Shown here one piece after another: positions 22,801-31,964 of a DNA stretch of 64,000 bases. The number at the start of each line of letters is the position of its first letter. The first letter of the stretch is position 1. The position numbers and the translations under genes are program-made. This DNA is from Symbiodinium natans (taxonomy: Eukaryota > Sar > Dinophyceae > Suessiales > Symbiodiniaceae): NCBI GenBank assembly GCA_905221605.1, contig CAJNDS010002268.1, positions 381,232 through 445,231 of the forward strand. The letters run 5' to 3'. A model generated the notes under the pieces. It saw nothing but the letters and a program-made list of their open reading frames with translations. It had not been told where the DNA came from and searched no databases.

Positions 22801-25800
22801 GATCAAGGGTTCGGGGTTTAGGGTTTAGGGTGGTCTAGCCTCAAACAAACCCCGAAGCCTCGAGGGTTTCCTAAACCACAGACCCGAGACCCGAGGCCCT
22901 AGAAGCCCTCAAGGGCGCCCTAAATCCTACCTTCAGCCCTATAAGATCTCCAAGGGTTCCCCACAATCTTAAGACCGAAGACCTCTACAATCCATTTAGG
23001 GTTTAGGGCTTAGGGCTTAGGGTTTCTAGGGTTTCTAGGGTTTAGGGGTTAGGGTTTAGGGTTTAGGGTTTAGGGTTTAGGGTTTAGGGTTTAGGGCCAT
23101 AAGAATCTGGAATCCCCAGGTGAAGGCCAGACGTCACAGTTTGGGCTTGGAGTTCTCGCTCCTCCAGAGCCAAGCCGGCAAGCACCTCTCCGTGGAGTGG
23201 GAGGACATCCGGGTATGGGCAGAAAGAGGTGCAGGCTGCAGATGATGGCTTCCTAGACCCTAAACCCTAAACCCTAGACCCTAAACCCTAAACCCTAAAC
23301 CCGCATGTAGGATAAACTTGGGCCGGGGTTCCCATACACAGGTACATGGACCCTTATGGGTAGATGTCACCAGGCTTGATGGCATACGGGTTGGAAGACA
23401 TGGGAGGACTTTCTATGGTGCCGCTGCATGGTATCAAGCCGGGCCTACAGCCTGCCTGTGGATGGCAGCTCGCACCAGCGCTGCCTGGTGCCCTGGGCCG
23501 ACCCTTTGTACAGCACAAGAGAGGGTTTAGGGTTTAGGGTTTAGGGTTTAGGGTTTAGGGTTTAGGGTTTAAAAATCAAATCTATCTATGTATCACTCTT
23601 GCTACTCTTTTTTGGTATGATTTCGTCATTGTGTCGCAGTTAGAGAGACCATCCCTGCTGGCTTTGGGTTTTAGGGTTTAGGGTCTAGGGTTTAGGGTTT
23701 AGGGTTTAGGGTTTAGGGTTGTGACTTGTCCTAGGGAACCCGAGGACCTCCTAAATCATGGACAAGGAGATCATCTATTGGCCCGCTACGGCTTCCAATC
23801 TGCGCGCCCCCCGGAACAGCTTTGGAACTTTGTCGAAGCCCGCGTTTTGCGAAAAAAAGAACAGAAAGATGGAACACGGTTCCTGCGGAAGCAGGATGTA
23901 GGGACGAGCCAAGAAAAAAAGTCAGGCGATGAAGACGAAGGCTGCCCGGGGCACTTCCTCATGCGCATCACGCGGCCCGTGGCAGAGGGCCAGGAAGTCT
24001 TCCAGACATATGGCGACAAGACCAACCCGACTTTGTTTGTGGATTATGGCTTTTGCTTGCAGCAGGACCCGAGCAAGCGCACAGCAAATCAGGAAGCTCC
24101 CCAGAAGGTTGCACCCCTACCGTTTACCTCCCCCAGACTCAAGGGGTTAGGTTTAGGGGTTTAGGGCTGCAGGGGTCTCGGATTGATGGTCAAGGTGTTT
24201 AGGTTTCAGTGCCGGGTGTGGGATAGGGTTTAGGGTTGAGGGTTTAGGGCTGCTCAGATTTGTCCACAATTTGTAAGGTCAAGGGGTCTTGCCGTGATGC
24301 TCTTGACGCTTGTGCAACCCTAAACCCTAAACCCTATACCCTAAACCCTAAACCCTAAACCCGACCTTAGGACGTTAAGCCGTTAAGCCTCGAAACCTTG
24401 CATTGCAGCCCCGGGACTTCCAGGAGCCCTACAAGTATTCTGTATGAATAGTAGGGGAGGCCCCCCCCCCCCCCCCCCCCGCGCCCTAAACCCTAAACCG
24501 CAACAACTTATATGCTTCATCTCCAGACAGGGGCGGTCCATCACCTCGGTCAACGTCATCCCACCGACCTGCGATGAGCATAGCACAGCTGTCGAGAGGG
24601 AGGTGCACAGACCCCTCAACCCAAAACCCTCAGCCCTGTAAACCTTCGTAGCTGAGTGAGTACACTCTACACTTTTTGGAATACTCTGATCCCCTATAGA
24701 ACTGAAAGTGTACACTTTTGGGGGCTTATGAACTCAGCAACCAAGAAGCCCTAAACCCTAAACCCCAAACCCCTCAACCCTTCTCGGGAAGGCGCACGCC
24801 AAGTTCTGGCAGCTGGCGGGCGGCCGGCCCGGACGCCGGACCCTAACTGTGGAGGCGTTTAGGGCTTAGGGTTTAGGGTTTAGGGTTCAGGGAAAGTATG
24901 AACCATGAAGCTTGAAAGGATCCATGATCCGTATGGAGAATTACGCCCAGAACACATCTAAACCTTGAACTCTAAAGCCTCTATCCCTAGATGCTTAGAC
25001 CCTAAAGCCGTTCAATCCCTGGACACCCTACGTAGCCGCCTCCCCAACGCCTTGAAAACCTTATGCCCTTCACTCCCCTAAACCCCCAAACCCTAAACCC
25101 TAAAGCCCTAAACGCCAAGCCCTGAACCCCAAAACCCTTATAAGGCCCACACCCCTGGAGGTAGACGAGTCCGGCTGGCGCCGCCTTCTCCCTCTGCTCC
25201 GTGCCGCAAATGCTGGCGAAGGCCGCCTCTTAGGCTTAGGGTTTCGGGTTTTGTTTGGGGTTGAGGGTTGTTCGGGTGTTTTGAGGGGGTTTTAGGGAGT
25301 TTGGGGGATTGCAGGTGTTCTGAACCCCGACAATTCTCAAGCCCTAAACCCGACATTCCCCATTCCGAAGCCCTGAACTGCAAATTCCCTAAACCCTAAA
25401 CCCTAAACCCTGACTAAACCCTAAACCCTAAACCCTAAACCTTCAAGCCCTGGACCTTAAGCCTTAAACCTTCCGGGCCCAAGCGTCGTTACGCACTTAC
25501 CTTAGCCTTAGCATAGATACCCTAATCCCTTAACCCCGAAGCCCTGCGAAGGTTGAGGGTTTGGGGTTTAGGGTTTGGGGTTTAGGGTTTAGGGTTAAGG
25601 GCCTGTGCTCCCTGCCAGGTGCTGCCTGTGAAGGGCCCTGCGATGTCCGACTGGAGACGCTGGCTTGGGCGGCGTTCCGCAAGCTGTGTCAGGAAGGGGT
25701 CATGAGGCCCGCCGATAGGGTTTAGGGTTTAGGGTTTAGGGTTTAGGGTTTGAGCCTCCTATCCTGTTTCGGGGTACCTGGCTGGGCTCATTTTTGGGGT

Positions 25801-27164
25801 GGCCGCTCAAGGGCGCCATCTTTGAAAGGCCCCCTTCAGGGTACTACAGGGGGGTTTAGGGTTTAGGGTTTAAGGTTTAGGGTTTAGGGTTTAGGGTTTA
25901 GGGTTTAGGGCTACTAAAACGCTACTACACCTCCAGCCGGATTCCCCCAGGCTGACATCTGGCGAGGATGTGCTCCGCAGCCAGCAGCCCTCTGCCTGGG
26001 AGATTCTGGCCGCAGAGACCTGCGCCCAAGCACTGCAGGAGCCTTTGAGTCATGGTTAGGAGGGTTGAGGGTTGAGGATGGGGTAGCCCTAAACCCTAAA
26101 CCTAAACCCTAAAAACCCTAAAAAACCCTAAAAACCCTAAAACCCTAAAAACCCCATAAACCCTAAACCCTAAATCCTAAACCCCAAACCGGGTTTCAGG
26201 CCGAGGGTCCCTTGTAAGGTCCTTAAGCAGGGACCCAATGTTCCCTCCATAAACCCTCAATCCTCAACCCTCAAACCTCAACCCTTCCCCAGCATTTCAA
26301 GTTCCTACTTGGAGGTTCATGGTACTTAGTAACTAATTATAACTGTACTTATAACTGTACCTATAACCATATTAGGGCACTTAAGGGGCTTATAAGTGGG
26401 TTATAAGTACAGTTATAATTAGTTACTAAGTACCATGAACCTCCAAGTAAGCCCTAAAGCCTTTTTCAGCTTTCAAGCCTGAATCCTCTAAAGCCCTTTC
26501 AAACCCCTTCTAACCCCCTGAAAAACCCCTTTTTCAACCCCTTTAAGCCCCTTTAACCCCCCTTAAGCCTCTTTAAATCCCTTTAAATCCCTTTTTAAGC
26601 CCCTTATTAAACCCCCCCTCTAAACCCTTTCAACCCCCTTTAAGCCTGTTAAACCCCGTTGTTTAACGCCTAAAGTCCTCTGCGCACCCAAGATACCTCC
26701 CGCCCCTTCGGGCCCCCTCCCTTCAGGATGCTGATCTGCCTCAACCCTGCAAGCCCCAAGTAGCCCTAAACCCTAAACCATAAACCCTAAGCCCATGTCA
26801 TGAAAGCCCCGGAGGAAGAGATTGCCCTGCTGCGCTTCTTCATGTCCTTGGGTGACCGGGCGTTGTGTTGCTTGGAGGGCTCGACGGCACCCAGCTCACC
26901 CGAGGAATCGAGGCTGCTGGGTCATCAGCCCTTGTAGGTTTAATGCTTCCGGGGCATCATCTTCTAAACCCTGAACCCTGAACCCGAAACCCTAAACCCT
27001 AAACCTTGCTACCTTGGTAAGAAATCTCTGAACCTAAGTTGGTGGCCGTTGAGCCGCTAGTCGACGAAGCGAAACGATCTGTAACTTGCGCCAGGCTTTC
27101 GCAGGAGGCATCCTTCTCCGAGTATTTGACACAGCTCGAGCAGCTTCGCAGTACAACGACCTGA
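19891..27164 (+). CDS. SET-domain protein-lysine methyltransferase, Rubisco-LSMT/SETD3/SETD6-like, 16-exon split gene
   Basis: Joined by reading frame and phase, about 565 residues. Proposed exons: 19891-20019, 20666-20734, 21060-21140, 22221-22280, 22554-22648, 23131-23212, 23407-~23520, ~23736-24107, 24409-24434, 24527-24602, 24792-24854, 25161-25233, 25619-25718, 25951-26054, 26807-26920, 27022-27164 (TGA at 27162). The order of motifs is that of the family: GYRGVFAHE (start of the SET fold), CRIPLKLLIT, SFFAPYYQALP and MPAFWPAEHW (iSET region), VSSRAYSLP and QRCLVPWAD, DLLNHG (N-H motif), VFQTYGDKTN and LFVDYGF (end of SET, cofactor and Tyr). The later exons match a Rubis-subs-bind-like helical domain. 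The family transfers methyl from AdoMet to protein lysine or histidine; the substrate here is unknown. Several introns need GC (after exons 2, 3, 5, 11, 12) or GA (exon 1) donors. Exon 7/8 and 13/14 edges are uncertain. Nearly every intron contains TTTAGGG or CCCTAAA repeat. Confidence 0.75.
22396..22457. repeat. foldback element, GGGATGTTCCCCCTTTAT family, copy 2
   Basis: Short hairpin with left arm TTGGGATGTTCCCCCTT and right arm AAGGGAGAACGTCCCAA, in intron 4 of the SET gene. Related to the 17.6-kb element. Confidence 0.65.
23736..24107 (+). CDS. SET-domain core exon (largest exon of the methyltransferase)
   Basis: 372 nt, from just after CCTAG to AAG|GTTGCA. It carries DLLNHGQGDH near the start, a charged low-complexity insert (KKEQKDGTRFLRKQ ... 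KKSGDEDEGC), then FLMRITRPVAEGQEVFQTYG and DKTNPTLFVDYGFCLQ. The last two match the I-x-x-G-x-E-x-F-x-x-Y-G and N-x-x-L-x-x-x-Y-G-F signatures that close the SET domain. Its neighbours supply the N-terminal and C-terminal parts of the fold. Confidence 0.85.
24150..24440. repeat. segmental copy of 1,487-1,830
   Basis: Shares long stretches with 1.49-1.83 kb: GGTCAAGGTGTTTAGGTTT, GCTGCTCAGATTTGTCCACA, TCTTGCCGTGATGCTC, ACCTTAGGACGTTAAGCC and CCGGGACTTCCAGG. The order is the same and the telomere tracts differ in length. Here it is intron 8 plus the small exon 9 of the SET gene, so the 1.5-kb copy is a displaced piece of that intron and exon. Confidence 0.75.
26306..26449. repeat. foldback element, TTGGAGGTTCATGGTACTT family, copy 1 (near-perfect)
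   Basis: 144 bp that is almost entirely an inverted repeat: ACTTGGAGGTTCATGGTACT at the left, AGTACCATGAACCTCCAAGT at the right, with matching AACTAATTATAACTGTACTT inner arms. No coding capacity. It lies inside intron 14 of the SET gene. Similar copies are at 17.8 and 16.1 kb. Confidence 0.85.
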
Positions 27165-27299
27165 CATGGGTGCTGCCAGGCATCGTGAAACCAGACCGTT
27201 CTTGAGCATATGTTTTACTTTGTTTGTGCTCTTTCGGTTTGTCAGGGCCGCAAGCGTTATAGTTTGACATGGCATGGCATCCAAGAACAAGGCTCAGAG

Positions 27300-27371
27300 A
27301 AGACTATATATATATATATATATGTGTAGGCATTATATATATATATATTTATCTATGTATATATATATATA

Positions 27372-27432
<61 letters not shown>
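27300..27432. repeat. (TA)n and (ATTG)n microsatellites
   Basis: TATATA tracts followed by about 15 tandem ATTG units. The Ile-Asn-Gln-Ser repeats in overlapping frames are artefacts. From 27,165 to about 27,560 I see no gene beyond this; the first part is likely the 3' UTR of the SET gene. Confidence 0.9.
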
Positions 27433-27670
27433 CATTGCACTCGAGGTAGCGCCACGACATCCCAACTGGCGGTGCGCTACCGGCCGCGGTCTTCGGCAAC
27501 ATGGACACTCTGCAACAGGCGTTGCCCTCACAAGGGCAGGGCGGGTCTCTGAATGAGGGTCCCTTTTTTTGGGCCCTGTATAGTACGGAGAAGTTCATCC
27601 GGCGGCACGAGCAAGTTCTATGGCGAGTTCCTGGTCAATGCCCAGGGCGAGGATGATCTGGCATCCGCAG

Positions 27671-27803
27671 GAGCTGATCCAAGCTTGCAAGTCTCACGGC
27701 GCTGCCGTTCATTGCGGAAAGGTATGCGTCACATCTTCAAACAGCTTCTTCCGGGGCTCAAGCATTGCGGCGTGTCTGGCCTGCTTTCATCATTTCCCCA
27801 AAG
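27671..27803 (+). CDS. internal exon, possible nucleoside phosphorylase-like protein
   Basis: Starts after CATCCGCAG and ends at CCCAAAG|GTTAGC. It reads ELIQACKSHGAAVHCGKVCV, TSSNSFFRGSS and so on. The A-x-x-x-G-A-x-x-H-x-G-x-x-x-T/S-S-x-x-F-F pattern resembles the central segment of the uridine/purine nucleoside phosphorylase family (PNP_UDP type), which cleaves nucleosides with phosphate. One exon is not enough for a firm call. Further + strand islands to 30.4 kb may belong to the same gene. Confidence 0.4.
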
Positions 27804-28070
27804 GTTAGCATTTTCCTAATCAACACAAAAATTACCCTAATAACAGGGGCCGCAGTTCCCAAGTTCTGAACTCTACACCCTAAACCCTGAACTTGACACC
27901 CCCAAGTAGAGAATAAACCCTGAACCCTAAACCTTTTCGTTCTTCGGTCACTGGGGAACCTGCGACAAGCGCTTACTCCCCCCCCCATTTTACCCTTTCA
28001 GTGCTAAGAACTAGTAACCCTAAGGCCCCTCATCTTTAGAGCCGAAACCCCCGTAAACTCCTCAACCCCT

Positions 28071-28185
28071 GGTTCTTGGTAGGGAATGAAGGAAGTATGG
28101 CCCTATATATGCCCTTGAAGGGAATATGCAGGGTACCTCAACCCTAAACCCTAAACCCCAAACCCTCATTCCTTACCAAGAACCA
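28071..28185. repeat. foldback element, GGTTCTTGGTAGGGAATGA family
   Basis: GGTTCTTGGTAGGGAATGA at the left and TCATTCCTTACCAAGAACC at the right, with CCCTAAA repeats between the arms. A related arm (CTGGTTCTTCGTCGGGAATGA) is at about 13,681. Confidence 0.7.
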
Positions 28186-28222
28186 GCCAGTCAAGCCCTT
28201 AATGAGGCGCGAGGGCCGACAG

Positions 28223-28282
28223 CTCCGCACGCGCGATCGGAGTGACGGCCACGGGTGGCTGGGCTTTCCTTGGGGGAGAAGG
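28223..28282 (+). CDS. candidate internal exon, unknown protein (20 codons)
   Basis: Follows GGGCCGACAG and reads LRTRDRSDGHGWLGFPWGRR, a non-repetitive coding-like stretch. The right edge is unclear (GA or GC donor near 28,280). CCCTAAA-type sequence flanks it on the right. Confidence 0.4.
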
Positions 28283-28698
28283 AGCCCCAAACCCGAAACC
28301 CTAAACGCCGGACGGTAAACCCTACTTAAACCCTGAGCCCTAAGCCCTAAACCCTGGTTTTGGGTTCTTGTGTTGGAGAGCAGGTAAGCAAAGTTGCAGG
28401 AATGCAGGGCATGGGCTGGTATATGGGGCTCAGGGTTCCAGGTTCAGGGCTTTACCCTTCGTGTTCAGGGTTTATAGGGTTTGGAGTAAGTGGGGATGCC
28501 TTCGGCATACTGGCCTGGTACATGATCAGAAGGCTGTAGGGATGCTTTGGTCTCCTGAAGGGCGGGGCGAAGGGTTCCTATGGCCGCAAAGCCGCAATAT
28601 CTGAACACTACTTTAAGAAACTAGAACCTATTTTTTCCGTAGGTTCTTGCTAAAAATCCCCTTCTATATGTTTCTTGAATGAGGAGTTGCCTGCCCAG

Positions 28699-28808
28699 GT
28701 GGGTAAAGAGCGATCCCGTGTTCAGCACATTGGAGGCGGCGCTCTGAATTTGACAGGGCTTTGGGGACGCGGATTTCGGGAGCCACATTTAATATGGGTG
28801 CAGGCAGG
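28699..28808 (+). CDS. candidate internal exon, unknown protein (about 36 codons)
   Basis: Follows TGCCTGCCCAG and reads VGKERSRVQHIGGGALNLTG then LWGRGFREPHLIWVQAG, with a GTTTGTGG donor at 28,809. Without splicing the frame stops at 28,828. Family not recognised. Confidence 0.45.
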
Positions 28809-29558
28809 GTTTGTGGTTGCGGCTGCATGAGTTGTTTGTTGATGATCGGCTGAGGTTGAGTCCTTGCTGCTCCTGTGGCATTTGCAGTTTTGTTCCGGCT
28901 GCCCCAAGCCGGGTTTAGGGTTTAGGGTTTAGGGTAGTTTAGGGTCTAGGGTCTAGGGTCTATAGGGTTTAGGGTTTAGGGTCTAGGGCTTAGGGTTTAG
29001 GGCTTAGTGGCCCCAAGCCGCAAAACCTGGGTGTGGGGTCCAGGTGTTTCAAGCGAGCACAAAGCCTAAGCCACAAGCCGTATGCCCTAAACTTCAAGCC
29101 TTAAGCCCTCAAACCCTACACGCCTCAACACCCCCAACGCCTCCAAAGTTTCCAAAGCCCTTTAGGGTTCAGGGTTTAGGGTTGAGGGTAGGGTTTAGGG
29201 AAAACCTTGAAACCCTAAAGCCCTGAAACCCTAAAACCCTGAACCGTCACAGTCCCCTGAAGAGTCCCGATCACCACCCGAGGGCTTAAAGTTTTAGAAC
29301 ATCGAGCATACAGAGCTGCAAAATTGCGATGTAGGGCATCTGTATACAGGAGTTTACGGCTCACCTAGGGCAAGTGATGTGCAGCGACAAAAATGGAGGA
29401 TTTTATACGCACAAGTTATCACCCCAAACCCTAACCCCTGGTTGGACCTCGCGGTGCCCCACCCTAAACCCCAAACCCCAAACCCCAAACCCCAAACCCT
29501 AAACCCTAAACCCTAAACCCTAAACCCTAAACCCTAAACCCTTGTTGATTTTGTTTAG

Positions 29559-29602
29559 GAGGGCCAGGCTTCCTTGTAACCGACAGCCGCAACCAAACAA
29601 GG
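29559..29602 (+). CDS. candidate short exon, with a partial second copy at 29,680-29,707
   Basis: T-rich tract, TTTAG, then GPGFLVTDSRNQTR and GTTTAGGG. The 3' part (CAGCCGCAACCAAACAAGG) recurs at about 29,689-29,707 after TTGTCACCGC, again next to GGTT. So exon sequence is partly duplicated here as well. Confidence 0.45.
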
Positions 29603-29800
29603 GTTTAGGGTTTAGGGTTTAGGGTTTAGGGTTTAGGGTTTAGGGTTTAGGGTTTGGGGTTTAGGGTTTAGGGTTAAGGTTGTCACCGCCAGCCGCAACC
29701 AAACAAGGGTTCCTAGGCGTCAGGGTCTGGGGGATAGGATTCCTATCGCTAGCTCCAAGGATGGAGAGCCCAAGTGCGGGAGCGTTGAACCCTTAACCCT

Positions 29801-29880
29801 ATAAACCCTATAAACCCTATAAACCCTATAAACCCTATAAACCCTATAAACCCCATAAGCCCTATAAACCCTTAACCCTC
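29801..29880. repeat. variant telomere-like array, ACCCTATAA nonamer
   Basis: Tandem nonamers ACCCTATAA, a CCCTAAA derivative with a TA insertion, in a homogeneous local array with one or two degenerate units. Confidence 0.85.
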
Positions 29881-30288
29881 AACCCTAAAAACCCTAAACC
29901 CTATAAACCCTAATTAAACCCTATACGATGCCCAAAGAGATCGCTGGGGCCCATTAAGGCCTGCCTTTTTGGCTCATTGACATCTTGGGTGTTTTTAGAT
30001 CTTTGTTGGCACCGTTTGTAGTCGTTGAATCCAGCATTCCCTTCGAGCAGGGTAGAGGATTTAGGGTTTATAGGGTTGAGGAGATTGACTGAGCCCGTCC
30101 TACCCCCTCAGCCCTAAATCCTAAACCCGAAGCCCTAAACCCTAAATCCTAAGCTCCCAAACCCCCAAAACCCGAATCCCTCGCCCCTCTACCCCCTCCC
30201 CTCTCCCACCACGCCCCCCCTCTCCCCCCCAAACCCGAAACCCTAAACCCGAAACCCTAAACCCTAAACCCTAAACCCTAAGACCAAG

Positions 30289-30363
30289 ACTTCACTCAAC
30301 GCTCCCGAGGGCGTGAGCTCTGCGGCCACCGCCGAGTCGCAACCTCGGGAAGCCGAAGAACCA
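30289..30363 (+). CDS. candidate exon, Glu/Ala-rich unknown protein
   Basis: Follows AGACCAAG and reads TSLNAPEGVSSAATAESQPR then EAEEP. A GA donor at 30,364 (GAATAGGGTTTAG) or a TAG stop at 30,367 ends it. CCCTAAA precedes and TTTAGGG follows. This is the last exon-like island before the satellite block. Confidence 0.4.
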
Positions 30364-31016
30364 GAATAGGGTTTAGGGTTTAGGGTTTAGGGCTAGGGTT
30401 TAGGGTTTAGGGTTTAGGGTTTAGGGTTTAGGGTTTAGGGTTTAGGGTTTAGGGCTAAAAGGTTCGGAAGAAGTACTAATGGTATTCCCTTGTGGTTCCT
30501 TTGTCAGTACACTATAAGAACCCCCCCGCCCCCACACCCTGTTCCAGTGTTTCAGGCCAATAGATTACCCCCTAGTCCATAGCTCCCTTAGGAATAATAT
30601 TTATCTGGATGTATTTAAAAAGAAAACAAGGGGATAATTCATATTTTTCAGTAAATAAGTTCTACGGCGAAGGGGATCCGTTTCCGAAGTTGGGGGGGGG
30701 GGGGTGTGGGTGGCTTAAATAGGGTTTATTTGGAAGCTGGCACTCGGGTTTTGTTATTACCAAACCCATTCCGACGAGGGTACGAGGCTGTCACGTGGGA
30801 AACTGGGAGTCTATGTCTTTTCGGGGTCGCCAGACATGTTCTTAGATTGGAAGAAAACTTGAACCCAAAAATCTTAGGGACCAGGGCTTGCGATTTGGCT
30901 CTTTGGAAGAAAACTTGAACCCAATATCTTAGGGACCAGGGCTTGATTTGGCTCTTTGGAGGAAAACTTGACGTTCCCACGAGGGCACGCTGCTGTCACG
31001 TAAGTCGTACTATCAT

Positions 31017-31662
31017 GGCCTCTTCTAACCTTGTTCTTGTCCCTCCCGCTTCTCTCCCCCTGACCCTGTCACTCCTTCTCTATATCTCCTCATTCTTTTT
31101 AAAGTGGTACGAATGAGAGGAAGGCAACGTCCCCCCCCTGGAGGCACCCAGCATCAGCTTCCACCCCTTCCTGTTCTTCTCAGAAAAGAAAGAAAAAACA
31201 GAGCGAGAGAGAGAGAGAGAGAGAGAGAGAGTGAGTGCAGCGTGGGGCGGTCGTGGGGAAACCCCTTGTCCTCAAGCCCGCTGAAAAAGGGGGAAAAAAG
31301 GAGCGCGAGAGGGGTGTGGAGAAGAGAGACGAGTGAGGAGCGAGAAGAAGGTGCAAACTCCCTTTTTTTCTTGTCTAAACAGAGAACGAGATAAGGGGAA
31401 AGCCAAGAGGCCCTCTCGCTCTCTCTCCCCCACGGTCTACGCTTCTCTCCATGCCCTGCGTTGTCTCATTCCCTCTCTCCTTCTGCAAATCTCTTGGAAG
31501 CTGATGCTCCTTTTTTTGTGGGCAGGTGCCTCCAGGGGAGGACGCTGCCTTCATCTCATTCCGCCTTCCCGTACCACTTTAACAGAAAAATGAGGAGATA
31601 GAGAGAAAAAGAGACAGGGTCAGGGGGGAGAGAAGAAGGAGGGACAAGAACAAGGTAGGAAG
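31017..31662. repeat. large inverted repeat with (GA)n loop
   Basis: About 130 bp at 31,017-31,148 (ACCTTGTTCTTGTCCCTCC, CTCCTCATTCTTTTTAAAGT, CCCTGGAGGCAC) reappears in reverse complement at about 31,523-31,662. The loop of about 375 bp contains a GA tract at 31,201-31,231 and pyrimidine-rich sequence. The right arm is also the start of the 2.7-kb tandem unit. Confidence 0.8.
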
Positions 31663-31919
31663 AACTTGTAAATTCCTCTTCTCTCTTCTCTTTTCCTCTT
31701 TCTTTTCCACAAGAAAGAAAATTAATATGGACTTGAGAAAGGGGAAGCTAAGAGTCAAGAGACCCTTTCTCTCCCACGGTCTATGCTTCTCTCTCTATGC
31801 CTCGCCGTGTCTCACTCCCTCTCTGCTTCAGCAAATCTCTGCTTTGTAGTTCACCCTCCTCCTCGTCTTCCAATTCTACAAGACATGCCGCCCATAAAAG
31901 CAAAAAGATGGAGAGAGCG

Positions 31920-31964
<45 letters not shown>

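Larger units (their letters stand above)
61..30455. repeat. interspersed TTTAGGG/CCCTAAA telomere-like repeat landscape
   Basis: Short tracts of the plant/alveolate-type telomere heptamer, in both orientations, are scattered over the first 30 kb. Long C-strand tracts include about 1650-1758, 2711-2845, 4652-4787, 15056-15210, 16849-16918, 18059-18198 and 21676-21870. Long G-strand tracts include about 5026-5077, 8462-8536, 17454-17532, 20764-20833 and 30367-30455. G-strand tracts often sit just right of an exon-like island and C-strand tracts just left of one, although single-orientation introns also occur. The tracts therefore fall within inferred introns, and the array is not a chromosome end. 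Between tracts there are islands of 50-400 bp. Confidence 0.97.
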
